Positions 11,800 through 22,809 of a stretch of 64,000 nt of DNA are shown piece after piece. Within the stretch, counting starts at the first letter, position 1. Each line of letters begins with the position of its first letter. The position numbers and the translations under genes were made by a program. The notes under the pieces are model-generated. The model did no database searches and had not been told where the DNA came from. It saw only the letters and a list, made by a program, of their open reading frames with translations. The stretch is from Lotus japonicus (lineage: Eukaryota; Streptophyta; Magnoliopsida; Fabales; Fabaceae). The DNA is taken from the NCBI RefSeq assembly GCF_012489685.1, contig NC_080042.1:45560066-45624065 (forward strand), in the 5' to 3' direction.

Positions 11800-12383
11800 A
11801 TCCTTCTGTTACTTTTTAAGTGTCATTTTAGAAGAAATTTTTTGTTTTTATTTAACTGTCGTTTTGATGCTTTAAGATTCATTTAGTCAATTATACCCTT
11901 GCTAGTAAGTGAAAATTAAATTCTCATTACATCATTCAAAGTCTTGTCTAGTAAGTAGAAATTAAATTCCAATGAAAATATGCAAAAGAGCTTTCAAAGT
12001 TACATAGAAAAAAGTGTTAACATTAAATTTGTCAAAGGAAAAGATTCATCAATTCAAGAGTTAAAGTTCTATAAAAAGGATTAGTTACAAACATTAGAAT
12101 TACTAAGTGACAAATAAAAGAATTGGAGGGAAGTTAAATGTTTATTTGGTTGTAATTGGAGGGAGGTTATAAATTTTTATTGCTACTAAGGAAGGATGAA
12201 TGATAAATGGTTTAATGATATGAGAGAGTGAAAACCAAATTAATTATCCACTATCTTTGTTGGGAAACTTTATAACTTCATGATTAGGATGTGAGAGGGT
12301 AGAATGGGTAAAAAACTCCAATAACCCACTATCTTGGTTGGAAAGTTTTTTGCTAGAATGACACTTAAAAAGGAAAGAGGGAG
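11800..12383. mobile_element. Stowaway-like MITE (Tc1/mariner type)
   Basis: The right end reads inward as CTCCCTCTTTCC followed by TTTTTAAGTGTCATTCTAG, and the left end has the same order with ATCCTTCTGTTAC then TTTTTAAGTGTCATTTTAG. TA dinucleotides flank both ends. At 584 bp it is long for Stowaway, and the interior is A+T-rich without ORFs. Confidence 0.65.
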
Positions 12384-12577
12384 TATAAGTTTTCGGCATA
12401 CTCCAGATAGAGTGCTTTAAAACTCAACTCGTTCATTAATTCCGCTGAGGTACTGAGTCACTGATCAAATCAGTGAGTGGCTCATGCTTGACTCAGAGTG
12501 TATTTTAAAAAAAATTTAAAAATTAATAATATCATCAGCTTACACTAGTTAATAAGTCCATACTACAAATTTAAAAT

Positions 12578-13842
12578 GGTGCCTACTAGGGTGGGCAAGT
12601 TTCAAACTGATCCACCGGTGCACCCATGGTTATATTGGTAATTTACAAAAGCTAAAAAAAATCCCTAAAAAGAAACCCTCAATCACGCGTCTCTCTCTCA
12701 ATCTTCCTCACGTTTCTTCTTCTTCATTTGGCAGCACCCCCCACCACCATTGCCTTCCTTCTTCCTCTCCTCATCATCGCCGATCCCACTTTTCTTTGGA
12801 CACGGCGAGATCTCCAAGAGAAACCATGGAGGAGGCCGCCGCCACCATAATCTTCTCCTCTATTTTCCGGCGAAACCCCACCAACAGCCACCATTGCGAT
12901 TTGCACTCAAATCCGACCCAAAACACCTCAAGGTTTCTTGATCTACCCTACTAGACGGTAAAGAGTGCCCATAAATCCCCTAGGCCTAGCTTCGCCGCAG
13001 ATCGAAGGTTTTCCGGCGAGCCACCACTGCCTGTAACTAGCTTCTCCAGTCAAATTCGAGGGTGTTTGGGAAAGCTTTCATCTTTTTATCTTTTCTGTTG
13101 GACTTTTCCTCTTTGCTTCAGCTAAAAAAATAGTGAACAGGAAGGGAAAGCTTACATCTTTTCTCTTTTCTGTTGGATTTTTCATCTTGTGCATTGTGAA
13201 ACTCCATTCCGGTCATATTCTGGATGAACCAAATTTTGGAATCTCTTAAAAATAGTGAAAAGAAAGGGAAATTAGGGTTTTGTTTCATTGTCCAAAACTC
13301 TCATAATCTGCTTTTTCCCCTTTGCTCGCCCCTCTTTAATTAGAACCTTGAATACCAAATACTAGGATCTTGAATGCAAAAAAGCTCAAAACTTTGATGA
13401 TGGCAGTGGGTGGGGGTGGGTGAGTTTGGTATTCAAAATCGATTGATCTGCAACTTTTTAAGGGAAAAATGAGAAGGAGAACGAATAAGAGGAATATTTT
13501 CTATGTAATCAAGAGGTAAACCTGATCGAGATTGAAGAGCAGATTGATAGTGCCTGGAGGAAGAAGACGGACGAGCAGTGGTTTATGAGGGAGAAGATCT
13601 AGTGGTGGTGCTGTGAGGGGAAGGGTTGGAGAACTAAGGGAAGAAGATGAAACATTTTCCTAGAAAAAAAAACCTGAAAAAAAAGAAAGAATATTATATA
13701 CATTTGTACCCTTCTATCATCCCTTCAATCCTAGCCAAGTAGCCATCCATCTAAGGAATATTCTTAGATTCCAAGATCCAACGACATATGATAATGGTTC
13801 ACCGGTGGACCAGTTTGAAACTTGCTCACCCTAATGGGCACC
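12578..13842. mobile_element. Mutator-like element with gene-like interior (possible Pack-MULE)
   Basis: A perfect 9-bp TSD, ATTTAAAAT, lies at 12569-12577 and 13843-13851. The element starts GGTGCC and ends GGCACC, with roughly 45-bp TIRs sharing the GGTGAGCAAGTTTCAAACTG block. The interior is richer in G+C than the surroundings and looks like a plant gene start: a CT-rich leader (12690-12730), an ATG in good context (12826) and a splice-donor-like AAG/GTTTCT at 12932. No transposase is visible. Confidence 0.8.
12826..12932 (+). other. Possible captured first exon inside a Mutator-like element
   Basis: From the ATG in ACCATGG context an open frame of about 36 codons (MEEAAATIIF...) runs to a plausible 5' splice site. 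It follows a pyrimidine-rich leader. The peptide matches no family I know. A second in-frame exon was not found, so this may be a captured and decayed gene start. Confidence 0.3.
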
Positions 13843-13851
13843 ATTTAAAAT

Positions 13852-14160
13852 CATTGTCATTACATAATTACCTAATTAATTTTTTTGGGTAAATAATAAA
13901 CCAGCAAGAAAGGTTTTACTCCAGTAAAATGTTACAAATAAATTAAAAATATGAAAATATAGGTTCTACATTATAATCATAAACGTATAAATAACTTATT
14001 TTAAATTATTTTTAAATATGATATACACTAAAAAAATGGCACAAATGTACTAATTATTATCATTTTTTAAATTGTGGTTTTAGTTATTTTATGTGTTAAA
14101 AATACTGATATTCTATTGCGAAGGGATTTTACATTGTTATTGTTATTGTCACTGTCACTG
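13852..14160. other. A+T-rich spacer between two Mutator-like elements
   Basis: About 300 bp with nothing recognisable. It lies between the 9-bp duplications of the elements at 12578-13842 and 14170-16897. Confidence 0.5.
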
Positions 14161-14169
14161 ATTATTTAT

Positions 14170-16897
14170 GACTTAATTGCACTTTTGGTCCCCACGATTA
14201 CAAAAGCCACGATTCTGGTCCCCAACAAAATTTTATTGCATGGAGCGTCCCCACGTTATGCTCCGTTAACAACTTTAGTCCGGACCCTCCATTCCGTTAG
14301 TTTTCAAACGTTTCTCTCTCCTAAAAAAGAATTAAAAATTAAATATTAAAATTAAAACTCATAAAACATGAATATTGTTCTTTATCTTTCTTCATCTTCT
14401 TCCTCTTCAATTTCATCATCTTCATTCCATGGAAAACTTTGAATCTTTTCAGAACATTTCATGTAATTTCTTTGCTGCAGATTTCAATCTTGCAAATTAA
14501 AAACCCATAACATGTAATTTCTTTGCAGCATATCTAGAACAACAGATGCAATTTGGAATATGAAATATCTGGAAGGATAGGAGATATAATAACAGATTTG
14601 GATGGAAAAATGACAGGATAAAAAATTTCGAAAGAAAGAAAACATATCTGGAATCAAACTACCGCCACATTATCTGGAATCAAACATATCTGGGTCGTTG
14701 AAAGGGACGAATTGAAGCCATGTGTTTTACCTCTTCTTCACTTTTCATTTTCCTCTCGCAAATCCGAGTCTGAAAGTGATGAAGGAAGACGTGGATTTTA
14801 CCTCCTTCACCTTTTCCTCATCTCCCTTCAATTTCTTAGAAAAAATATGAATCTTTTTACATTCTGGAATCATGGGGTTTCTTCATTCTCTTATTTTGGG
14901 TTCTTGGATTCCTCATCCAATGGAAGCACTTTTGATTTCGTGATCGTTCTGTTGGGGTTGATTGCAATGTAAGTCCCACATTGCTAATGAAGGAGAAAAA
15001 AGATCAAGTTATGCATCTCGGAGAAGTCCCACATCGCTTAGATTAGTGAGGGGTGGGAGGGTCCAAGACTATATACAGGGATCTCAAGCTCCTTGTTTCA
15101 ACACACCAAAGATGTAGCACCTGAAAACACTTTAAGTTTATATTTGTGTTTTCTTTTTCTCTTATGCTCTTGTTTTAGAGTATTGTGAGATGTAGTTCAA
15201 ATATTTACTTTGGAGAGTGTGGGTGTACTGGGGTCATGGGGTGGTTGAGAGTGAAGTCTATGTGTTGTAACAATTTTCACATAGTGTTTATTCTCTGGTT
15301 GTCGGTTTTGACAACGGTCGTGGTTTTTTCTCCGGTTTTGGAGTTTCCACGTAATATTCTTGTGTTGTTGATTGCGCTCCTGGTTTTACTTTACTTCTTC
15401 AGCTGTATTATTTCCTAACAGTGGTATCAGAGCTTCCGGTTCGATGGATATCACTTTGTGTGGTATTGCGAAGGTGCTGAAGAAGTGTGACATTGTGAAG
15501 TGCTGTTTTGGAAGGTTTTGGCTAGGAACCAACCTGGTGCACGGTTTACAGTCGGTCTGCAGCTGTGATGATGCTGTGATGGAGGAGTTGATGCAATCAT
15601 GATTACACAAGGCGTTCTGGGCATGAGATTGTCCAGGTGGCACACGGGCATTGGTTGATATAGATGCAAGGTGTGTGGTGATAGCGTGCGGGCATTGGTT
15701 GGCATTGATGCAAGGTACGTGGTTATGTCGATGGCTGATGAACTTCCGGGGAAAGCCAACATGGAAGTTGCACCATAAATTTTCAGCAAGATTTCGGCAT
15801 GTGAAAATTCTTGGAATGGTTTAGTTCCAAGTGAAGAAAATTCTTGGGATGGTTTAGTTCCAAGTGTAGTGTTCTCTTTTATGGTGGAGTATGATAATTT
15901 AATTTGTCGGTATATAGACAATGAGAATTATGTTTGTCGGTGAAGACAATGATTGTCGGTATAGGCAATGAAGACTAAAGACCATTACAATCAAGGTGGA
16001 GATTGTTGGGGTTGATTGCAATGTAAGTCCCACATTGCTAATGAAGGAGAAAAAAGATCAAGTTATGCATCTTGGAGAAGTCCCACATCGCTTAGATTAG
16101 TGAGGGGTGGGAGGGTCCAAGACTATATATAGGGATCTCAAGCTCCTTGTTTCAACACACCAAAACACCAAAGATGTAGCACCTGAAAACACTTTAAGTT
16201 TATATTTGTGTTTCCTTTTTCTCTTATGTTCTTGTTTTAGAGTATTGTGAGATGTAGTTCAAATATTTACTTTGGAGAGTGTGGGTGTACTGGGGTCATG
16301 GGGTGGTTGAGAGTGAAGTCTATGTGTTGTAACAATTTTCACATAGTGTTTATTCTCTGGTTGTCGGTTTTGACAACGGTCGTGGTTTTTTCTCCGGTTT
16401 TGGAGTTTCTACGTAATATTCTTGTGTTGTTGATTGCGCTCCTGGTTTTACTTTACTTCTTCAGCTGTATTATTTCCTAAGACGTTCTCACACTATGACC
16501 AGATCTCGAAAGGTTAGGTGATGGAGAGTGATTCAATGATGAGAGACAGGGTGATAGAGGGGCAAAAGTGTGGGTATTTTGGGTTTTACTTAATTTGGGG
16601 TTTCATAGATTTTTCTGGGTTTTGGGTTTGAAGATGATGAAATTGAAGACGAAGAAGATGATGATGAAGAATAATACTAATGTTTCTGGTTTTTTATTTT
16701 ATTTTTATTTTAAAATTCCTTTTATTAGTTTAATTGCACTTTTGGTCCTAGAACCGTTAGTTTTTGGATGGAAAAGAGGGGAGGGACCAAAGTTGTTAAC
16801 GGAGCATAACGTGGGGGACGCTCCATGCAATAAAATTTTGTTAGGGACCGAAATTGTGGCTTTTGTAATCGTGGGGAACCAAAAGTGCAATTAAGCC
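14170..16897. mobile_element. Mutator-like element (GGCTTAATTGCAC family) split by a nested LTR element
   Basis: A perfect 9-bp TSD, ATTATTTAT, lies at 14161-14169 and 16898-16906. TIRs exceed 120 bp and begin G[A/G]CTTAATTGCACTTTTGGT, the same terminus as the 8704-9499 element. Without the nested retrotransposon (14950-16482 plus one TSD copy) the element is about 1.19 kb. Its interior (14370-14945 and 16488-16720) has GAT/GAA-rich stretches but no transposase. Confidence 0.85.
14950..16482 (+). mobile_element. Short non-autonomous Copia-type LTR retrotransposon without gag-pol
   Basis: The 5' LTR is 14950-15420 (471 bp) and the 3' LTR is 16004-16482 (479 bp); both start TGTTGGGG. The TSD CGTTC is perfect (14945-14949 and 16483-16487). 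A tRNA-Met primer site, TGGTATCAGAGC, lies at 15422-15433, two bases inside the 5' LTR end. A polypurine tract, AAGGTGGAGA, lies just before 16004. The 583-bp interior has no Gag, protease, RT or integrase, so movement must rely on proteins supplied in trans. The LTRs differ by about six substitutions and one 8-bp duplication. The 3' LTR ends in GA where the 5' LTR ends in the canonical CA. A 77-codon ORF inside each LTR is probably fortuitous. Confidence 0.88.
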
Positions 16898-16955
16898 ATT
16901 ATTTATTTACTGTTATATAGTTTTTTTTGTTGGTCTTATACGAGCATGAAAGACA

Positions 16956-17410
16956 TGTTGGACCAAAAGGGAATATTTTAAACTACTTACATTGGGCTAA
17001 ACTCTTAAAAGAGAAAATGTCAATTGGATTGTATATATATTTCACTCAAAATTTTAAAGTATTAGGTGTATAAATCATTTCACATTTAAAATGCTTAACA
17101 CATTCTAATTTTTCCAATGTGAGAGCGGAAGCATCCAAATACTTGCACTATCATCGGGCTGGTCAACAGGACACTCCGTTTGATCACCATGTTGTTAGGA
17201 AGTCGTTCGACACAATGAACTGTTCATCATGACCAAATAACCATCGGATCTAATACCATTGTTGAGCCAAAGAAAATGTTTAAAATCACAGGGGATCCTC
17301 ACATTGGGCTAAACCGCATCTAAATTGGACATTATATCTTTCACCTAAAACTTTAATGCATTGGTGTATAGAAGTTTCATTTGGATACTTATGTAGTGTC
17401 TAACCCAACT
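16956..17410 (-). mobile_element. Possible TRIM-like relic (miniature terminal-repeat element)
   Basis: Two diverged ~150-bp repeats start TGTTGGACCAAA (16956) and TGTTGAGCCAAA (17260). They share a CATTGGGCTAAAC block, a TTTCACctAAAActTTAA-like block and a GGTGTATA-like block. Immediately left of the second copy the minus strand reads ATGGTATTAGATCC, close to the tRNA-Met primer site. No polypurine tract or TSD was found, so the call is tentative. Confidence 0.35.
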
Positions 17411-18640
17411 TATTTTGGGGTTTTTTTTAAAGAGAAATATATATAATAATAAAGTCTTGAGAAACATCCCCTCTCAACATGGGTACAGTAACACAATCAA
17501 TAAAAGCTGACATAAATTTGAGCACTATGACAAAAACCTCCCAAACCACCTGAACAAACACCCACAAAATAACCAAACGACTACCCACTAGTAAGGACCA
17601 TGTTCAAGTCGAAAAACAGCGTTTCAATCGCCACACGACACCTACCGAACATAGACCCAACTAATCGAGAAATCAAACCCTCCACCACCACCTCCACTAC
17701 CACCTATATATACCATCATTGCACCACCACCACTATTGTTCCGCTGGCTCAGCGACTATCACCACCAAGTATTACCCACGTGCTAGCACCACCAGTTCCA
17801 TCGCCGCCACCATCGTCATTGCCGCCACCACCACCTCCACTTCCACCACCATCACCACCGCCACCCCCACCTCCTCCACCCACCTCCACTTTCACCACCT
17901 CAGCCACCAAGTAATAACAACCTCCATCGTTGTTGTCGTCACTAGGTACCACCAACATCCACTACCAATGCTACCTCACCCCTCCACAATTGTGTCATCA
18001 CAACCACCCACTTTCGTGAATTTAAAATGCGACAAAACTCATTTTTAATTTAAAACTAGCTTTTAAACTATAAAAAATAAAAATTATCAAACAAATTTTA
18101 CTTTTTCCTTAAAGCTCTTAAACTTTAAACTGTATCTTAAACAAATAATTTTAATTTTTTTTAAAAGATTTTAACTAGGTATTTCATATGTGGGAGAATT
18201 TAGGGGCAATTTAATTTGAGAAAATATTTTTTATTTTTACTTTCATTTTCATTTTCATTTTGAGAATAGTTGTATTTCAAATTTTAAATTTGTTTGTTTT
18301 GAGTTTTTATTTTTTCATTATCAAATGATTTATATAAAATAAAATATATAATATAAAAAAATTAATAATCATAATAAACTGTAACTTGGTTTACTACCAC
18401 TTGACTTAAAAGAAATGAAAAGATTCCCATTGTTTACCGTTCATTTTTCTTTTGATACACTGCAAAAATAAATTACACTATCTAAAGATTGATTTCTAGA
18501 CTTTTCCTCCCTCACTCCAATATTTTACAGCTCTTACTACTTGAGTTATTTTTCAGAGGCGAATTGTTTTTCATTTGTGTTGCATGGTTTGACTTAATAA
18601 ATGTAGGATTATTATTTGTCTAACAAAAAACGTAAAACGA
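17411..18640. other. Intergenic DNA with a (CCA/GCC)n tract at 17680-17905
   Basis: The only notable content is a CCACC/GCCACC trinucleotide tract resembling the one at 5868-6330. Frames across it on both strands stay open only because of the repeat (Pro/Ser/Thr on plus, Gly/Val/Asp on minus). The rest is A+T-rich; 18460-18560 is a diverged copy of sequence near 4530-4640. Confidence 0.45.
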
Positions 18641-18649
18641 AGAGAAAGT

Positions 18650-18852
18650 AACTCCAAACTATCGGGCAAGACGCCAATGACATGCAGGGGAGGTCAACAA
18701 GGGCTCATTCCTAAGTAGGAGCATCGAAGGATCTCCCCAAAAGAGGGTTGTCTACGAAATGAAATTTTTCTAACCATACGAGATTTGAACCCTCGACCTA
18801 TGTGGAAGCAGAAATTAAACTCAAAATCTGAAGTCAGTTGTGCCAACTTATT
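18650..18852 (-). mobile_element. tRNA-derived SINE-like element
   Basis: On the minus strand an A-box-like TGGCACAACTGAC (18845-18833) is followed about 40 nt on by a B-box GAGGGTTCAAATCTCG (18794-18779), close to the GGTTCRANTCC consensus. The order and spacing are those of a tRNA-type Pol III promoter, but the sequence does not fold as a tRNA gene. About 130 bp of unrelated tail follows. No TSD was identified, so the ends are approximate. Confidence 0.5.
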
Positions 18853-20462
18853 CTGCAGTTCATGTAAGATTTATATGTGAATAATATGTGTGATATGAGG
18901 AAAAACAATAGCAAGACATAACTTTTTTTTTTTTGGTTACATAACAAGACTGAACTTGGATAAAAAGAGAATGTCGGGAGAGAAATTAAAACCAAAAGCC
19001 ATAAAAAAGTGTAAAATGTGCCAATGGCGCCATTTTGGGTAAGTGAAAGAGAGGCGAGAACTGTTGGATTAATGACGCCAAGAAAATTCATTTGATTCCT
19101 TTTCAGTTACACTAACATATGTTAAACACTATAATTGAAATTTAAAGTCTTCTTTCGGTTTCTTTTTATTGAATTTGTAATATGAACAGTTTCAAAACAT
19201 AAACTTTATTATGCATTAATTTGATAAGAGAGGAGTTAGACTATTAAAGGGGATGGACGACTTATGTCTGATATAGGAGAAAATGGATGAGAACAAGTGA
19301 TGATAGAAAATACTCAAAATAGAATAGTTCTTCCTCTCTTAAGAATATTGAGCATTGTTGTAGAGACTCCAACATGTGTAGGTTCTAAGTGCGCAGTACC
19401 TTGCATGCGGCTGTGTTAACCTTGGGGAGCAAACCCGGCAATAGATTGCACCGGAGGTCTGCCGGAATTTTTGCTTTCAAGGCAGTGGTTCGTCCACGGC
19501 GCAGCCTTATCTTCCTAATATTTCCAACAATTTGAAAGCATAATTTTTTTGGGTATTTATCAACTTCTCCAACATCAAAAAGGTGCAGAACTTGTTCTTC
19601 CAATGGATTAGCCAAGTTTCTGAATAAAGCTAAGTATCATTCGCTTCACACAAGATTATTTTTATTATGACTATTTTGACGTGCAATGCAAAATCCCATA
19701 AGTAACTAATTATTCATGCTAATTATTCACTTTGGTTGTTACTATCGATCGGTTTGCATTTCTTGGCATGGTGAGGCCTTCTTTATATTTAAATTATTTA
19801 TATAGAGGATCATTTCCAAATATATGCTTATATTGCTCTCTGGATAAAGTACAATTGTTTTGATGCAAGATATGGAATCACTTATGAAATTTGTTGTTAT
19901 CCCCATCCAGTCATGAGTTGAATTAGGATGTGAGATTGCTCGATCTGAAAGAGGTGATGAATTAGCAATTGATTATGTGATCATGACAATGAAATGTCAA
20001 GTATGCAATCAACCATGCAGAACGCGATCAGTGCAAAACTATGGCATAGAGCTTTTCAATTTCTTGAAGGTGTGTGGACACCACAACACTTATAACATGA
20101 CCGGTAAGTGGTGGCTTACTTTCATTAGAGGATATATATTTTACTGGGGAGTGATGCATATTAGAATTGATCGATAATGATCTTAAATCTAGCTGCTTCA
20201 TGTTTGTTTCATGAATTGTAAACTTCTTATATGGTGGGGGGTATTTGACTAAGGTAAGAATACCAGATTTAAGAGAAAGAGTATTGGTGCTAAGGCATAT
20301 TTTTTTCGTTGGTTATGCTCATAATGTTGCTGCCTATAAATTCTTGATCGTGAATGATAGTATGATTATTGGAATGTCTTGAGTTTTAATTAATGATTCA
20401 GATTAATTTGTGTTTGTGTTTGTGATTCACAAGAAGCAACTGGAGTTGGCAACGTCGATGCT

Positions 20463-20639
20463 TGCAATAAAGAGAAAAGACATATACATGTCATAAATAT
20501 TGCTAAGAAATTGATTATGACTTGTTTGATTTTCCTTGAGTATGTAAGAAGAGAAAAGAGTCTTGTTGATCTTCTTGCTAAAGGATTGACCAAGAAAGTT
20601 GTCTTGGATACGTCGAGAGGGATGAGGCTTAAGCCTTGA
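20463..20639 (+). pseudogene. Copia pol remnant, RNase H C-terminus
   Basis: An uninterrupted frame to a TGA reads like the end of Copia polyproteins: a basic stretch, then LEYVRREKSLVDLLAKGL, then a LKP terminus. This is the region just after RNase H that contains the conserved 'LADxLTKxL' motif. Upstream pol is absent or unreadable. It lies about 620 bp before the 3' LTR of the 19062-22097 element and shares its orientation. Confidence 0.75.
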
Positions 20640-21545
20640 GAAAGAGGAAAATATGGTGGATACCCATTTGTTGGTCAAACTAAGCCGTATGATTACTCTT
20701 ATGCATTACATTCTCATCCCTATGGCGCGAGATAATGTTTTTTTTTTTGAAAGAGATACATAGCCATTTGTGGTGGTGCTATTGAGACGCACTTGATGTA
20801 TCTATGATAAAGTGCTTTTGAGACGCACTTGACTTACTTTCAAATAAGATTATAAAATAAAGTTTATTCACAATTGACATGTGTGAAAGTGTTTTGTGAG
20901 ACACACTTAAATGCTTATGATACGCATTTAAACTTTGTGAATAAATATGTGAGTGAGATGGTAAAAGCCGCCATCTATGAAAGACTTGGGCAATCTTTCT
21001 AAAACGCTCACATGTATCCCAAGGTTCGAAAAATGGCTTTAATATTCTATCGCGGAGTCTCTACATTTTAAAGTTATGGTTTGTGTAGTGGGGGTTCCAA
21101 CCAAGTCAAACTAGTTCAAGATTCGTTCACTCTTTTGACAAAAGTTGTTGTCTCACTTCACTATGTGTTAATTCAATCCTCTGGACATTAACACTTAAGC
21201 ACAAAATTAACTTTCTTTGCTCAGAAAAATATTTGTTTCTTGGTTGTCATTAGTGGGGGATTGTTGGATTAATGACACCAAGAAAATTCATTTGATTCAT
21301 TTTCAGTTACACTAACATATGTTAAACACTATAATTGAAATTTAAAGTCTTCTTTCGGTTTCTTTTTATTGAATTTGTAATATGAACAGTTTCAAAACAT
21401 AAACTTTATTATGCATTAATTTGATAAGAGAGGAGTTAGACTATTAAAGGGGATGGACGGCTTATGTCTGATATAGGAGAAAATGGATGAGAACAAGTGA
21501 TGATAGAAAATACTCAAAATAGAATAGTTCTTCCTCTCTTGAGAA

Positions 21546-21905
21546 CAGTGACGGATCCAGAAATTTTATGTAGTGAGGGCAATATATACATATAAATTCG
21601 TAATAAAAAAATTAACATATTCTATTAGGAGTGAAGACATTTTTTACCAAAGAAGACACAAGTGAAGTCATTTTTTACCAAATGGGTCATCAAAAACCAC
21701 ATATTTCACTACTCAAGTGAGGGCATTTAGCAATGTGGAACACAAGTGAGGGCATTTAGCAATGTGGAATATAAGTGAGGGCAATTTTTATCAAAGGAAT
21801 CATAAAAACCACATACTTTTACCACTCAAATTTTTTTCTAATGTATTTTTTCATATTTAAGTGAGGGCACTTGCCCTCATACTCCAGAACTTGGATACGT
21901 CCCTG
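21546..21905. mobile_element. hAT MITE inserted in an LTR
   Basis: The left end is CAGTGACGGATCCAGAA and the right end reads inward as CAGGGACGTATCCA, a typical hAT terminus. The TSD CTTGAGAA is perfect (21538-21545 and 21906-21913). The partner LTR at about 19340 has a single CTTAAGAA at the same place and serves as an empty site. Subterminal repeats of AGTGAGGGCA occur several times. There is no ORF. Confidence 0.92.
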
Positions 21906-22328
21906 CTTGAGAATACTGAGCATTGTTGTAGAGATTCCAACATATGTAGGTTCTGAGTGCACAGTACCTTACATGCGGTTGTGTTAACCTTGGGGAGCAA
22001 ACCCGGCAATAGATTACACCGGAGGTCTGCCGAAATTTTTGCTTTCAAGGCAGTGATTTGTCCACGGCGCGGCCTTATCTTCCTAATATTTCCAACAAGA
22101 ACAATGGGTGAAAATTGGAGTAATGGGTTGGATGAGTGAGCAGAATTGCATGACAGATGTCCGTGTGAGGATGAAGAATGTGAGGCGGCAGAGAGAGGGA
22201 AGGGCAAGACAGCGAATCATAGGACAGGAGTTGGGCTCACAATCACAACTTTACATTGACAACGGACGTTAGTGCCACTTTGGTTGACATAATAACTTTA
22301 AAAATAAAGTGTGAAATCTATACTTATA

Positions 22329-22809
22329 GAATAATGATTTATAGACATCTAAATAGTAAAAACACCCTAAACACTCCTTTTTCCTGCGGATTTGGCCAAA
22401 TAATACACTGAACTAACCACCTAAATACACATGACTAACCATAAAGCACATAACCGTGTAAACTCAGTTGAAATTCATAAATTCAATTTTACACGGTTCT
22501 GTGCTTTATGGTTAGTCATGTGTATTTAGGTGGTAAGTTCAGTGTATTATTTGGCCAAATCCCTAATTTAGGAATTTCAACTTTACACGGTTCTGTGCTT
22601 TATGGTTAGTCATGTGTATTTAGGTGGTTAGTTCAGTGTATTATTTGGCCAAATCCCTAATTTAGGAATTTCAACTTTACACGGTTATGTGCTTTATGGT
22701 TAGTTATGTGTATTTAGGTGGTTAGTTCAGTGTATTATTTGGCCAAATCCGCAGGAAAAATGGGTGTTTGAGGTGTTTCTACTATTTAGATGTCTATGAA
22801 TCATTATTC
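22329..22809. mobile_element. Mutator-like foldback MITE built from 94-bp units
   Basis: A perfect 9-bp TSD, ATACTTATA, lies at 22320-22328 and 22810-22818. TIRs begin GAATAATGATT[T/C]ATAGAC. Inside are three direct copies of a ~94-bp unit (each with TTTACACGGTT, GGTTAGT and GGCCAAATCC) at about 22482-22757, and one inverted copy at about 22384-22465. The whole can fold into a hairpin. There is no ORF. Confidence 0.88.

Larger units (their letters stand above)
19062..22097 (+). mobile_element. Copia LTR retrotransposon, internally deleted, with complete LTRs and TSD
   Basis: The 5' LTR is 19062-19529 (468 bp) and the 3' LTR is 21262-22097 (836 bp, enlarged by a MITE at 21546-21905). Both run TGTTGG...CCAACA. 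The TSD AGAAC is perfect at 19057-19061 and 22098-22102. A polypurine tract, AGTGGGGGAT, ends at 21261. The 1.7-kb interior keeps only the C-terminus of pol (20463-20639). The usual TGGTATCAGAGC primer site is missing after the 5' LTR, so the 5' interior is deleted or replaced. By hand I count about 16 LTR differences, all but one transitions. Confidence 0.88.

Noticed and set aside
15185..16480. Two near-identical 77-codon frames (15185-15418 and 16247-16480) as duplicate genes
   Set aside because: They are the same stretch of the two LTRs of the 14950-16482 element. No signature or independent support.
17600..18048. Overlapping Pro/Ser/Thr-rich (plus) and Gly/Val-rich (minus) frames
   Set aside because: Same cause: a CCA/GCC repeat keeps both strands open.
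21957..22207. Minus frame at 22207-21857 and plus frame at 21957-22139 in the 3' LTR
   Set aside because: They lie across the LTR, with a counterpart in the 5' LTR (19385-19615), and have no protein family resemblance.
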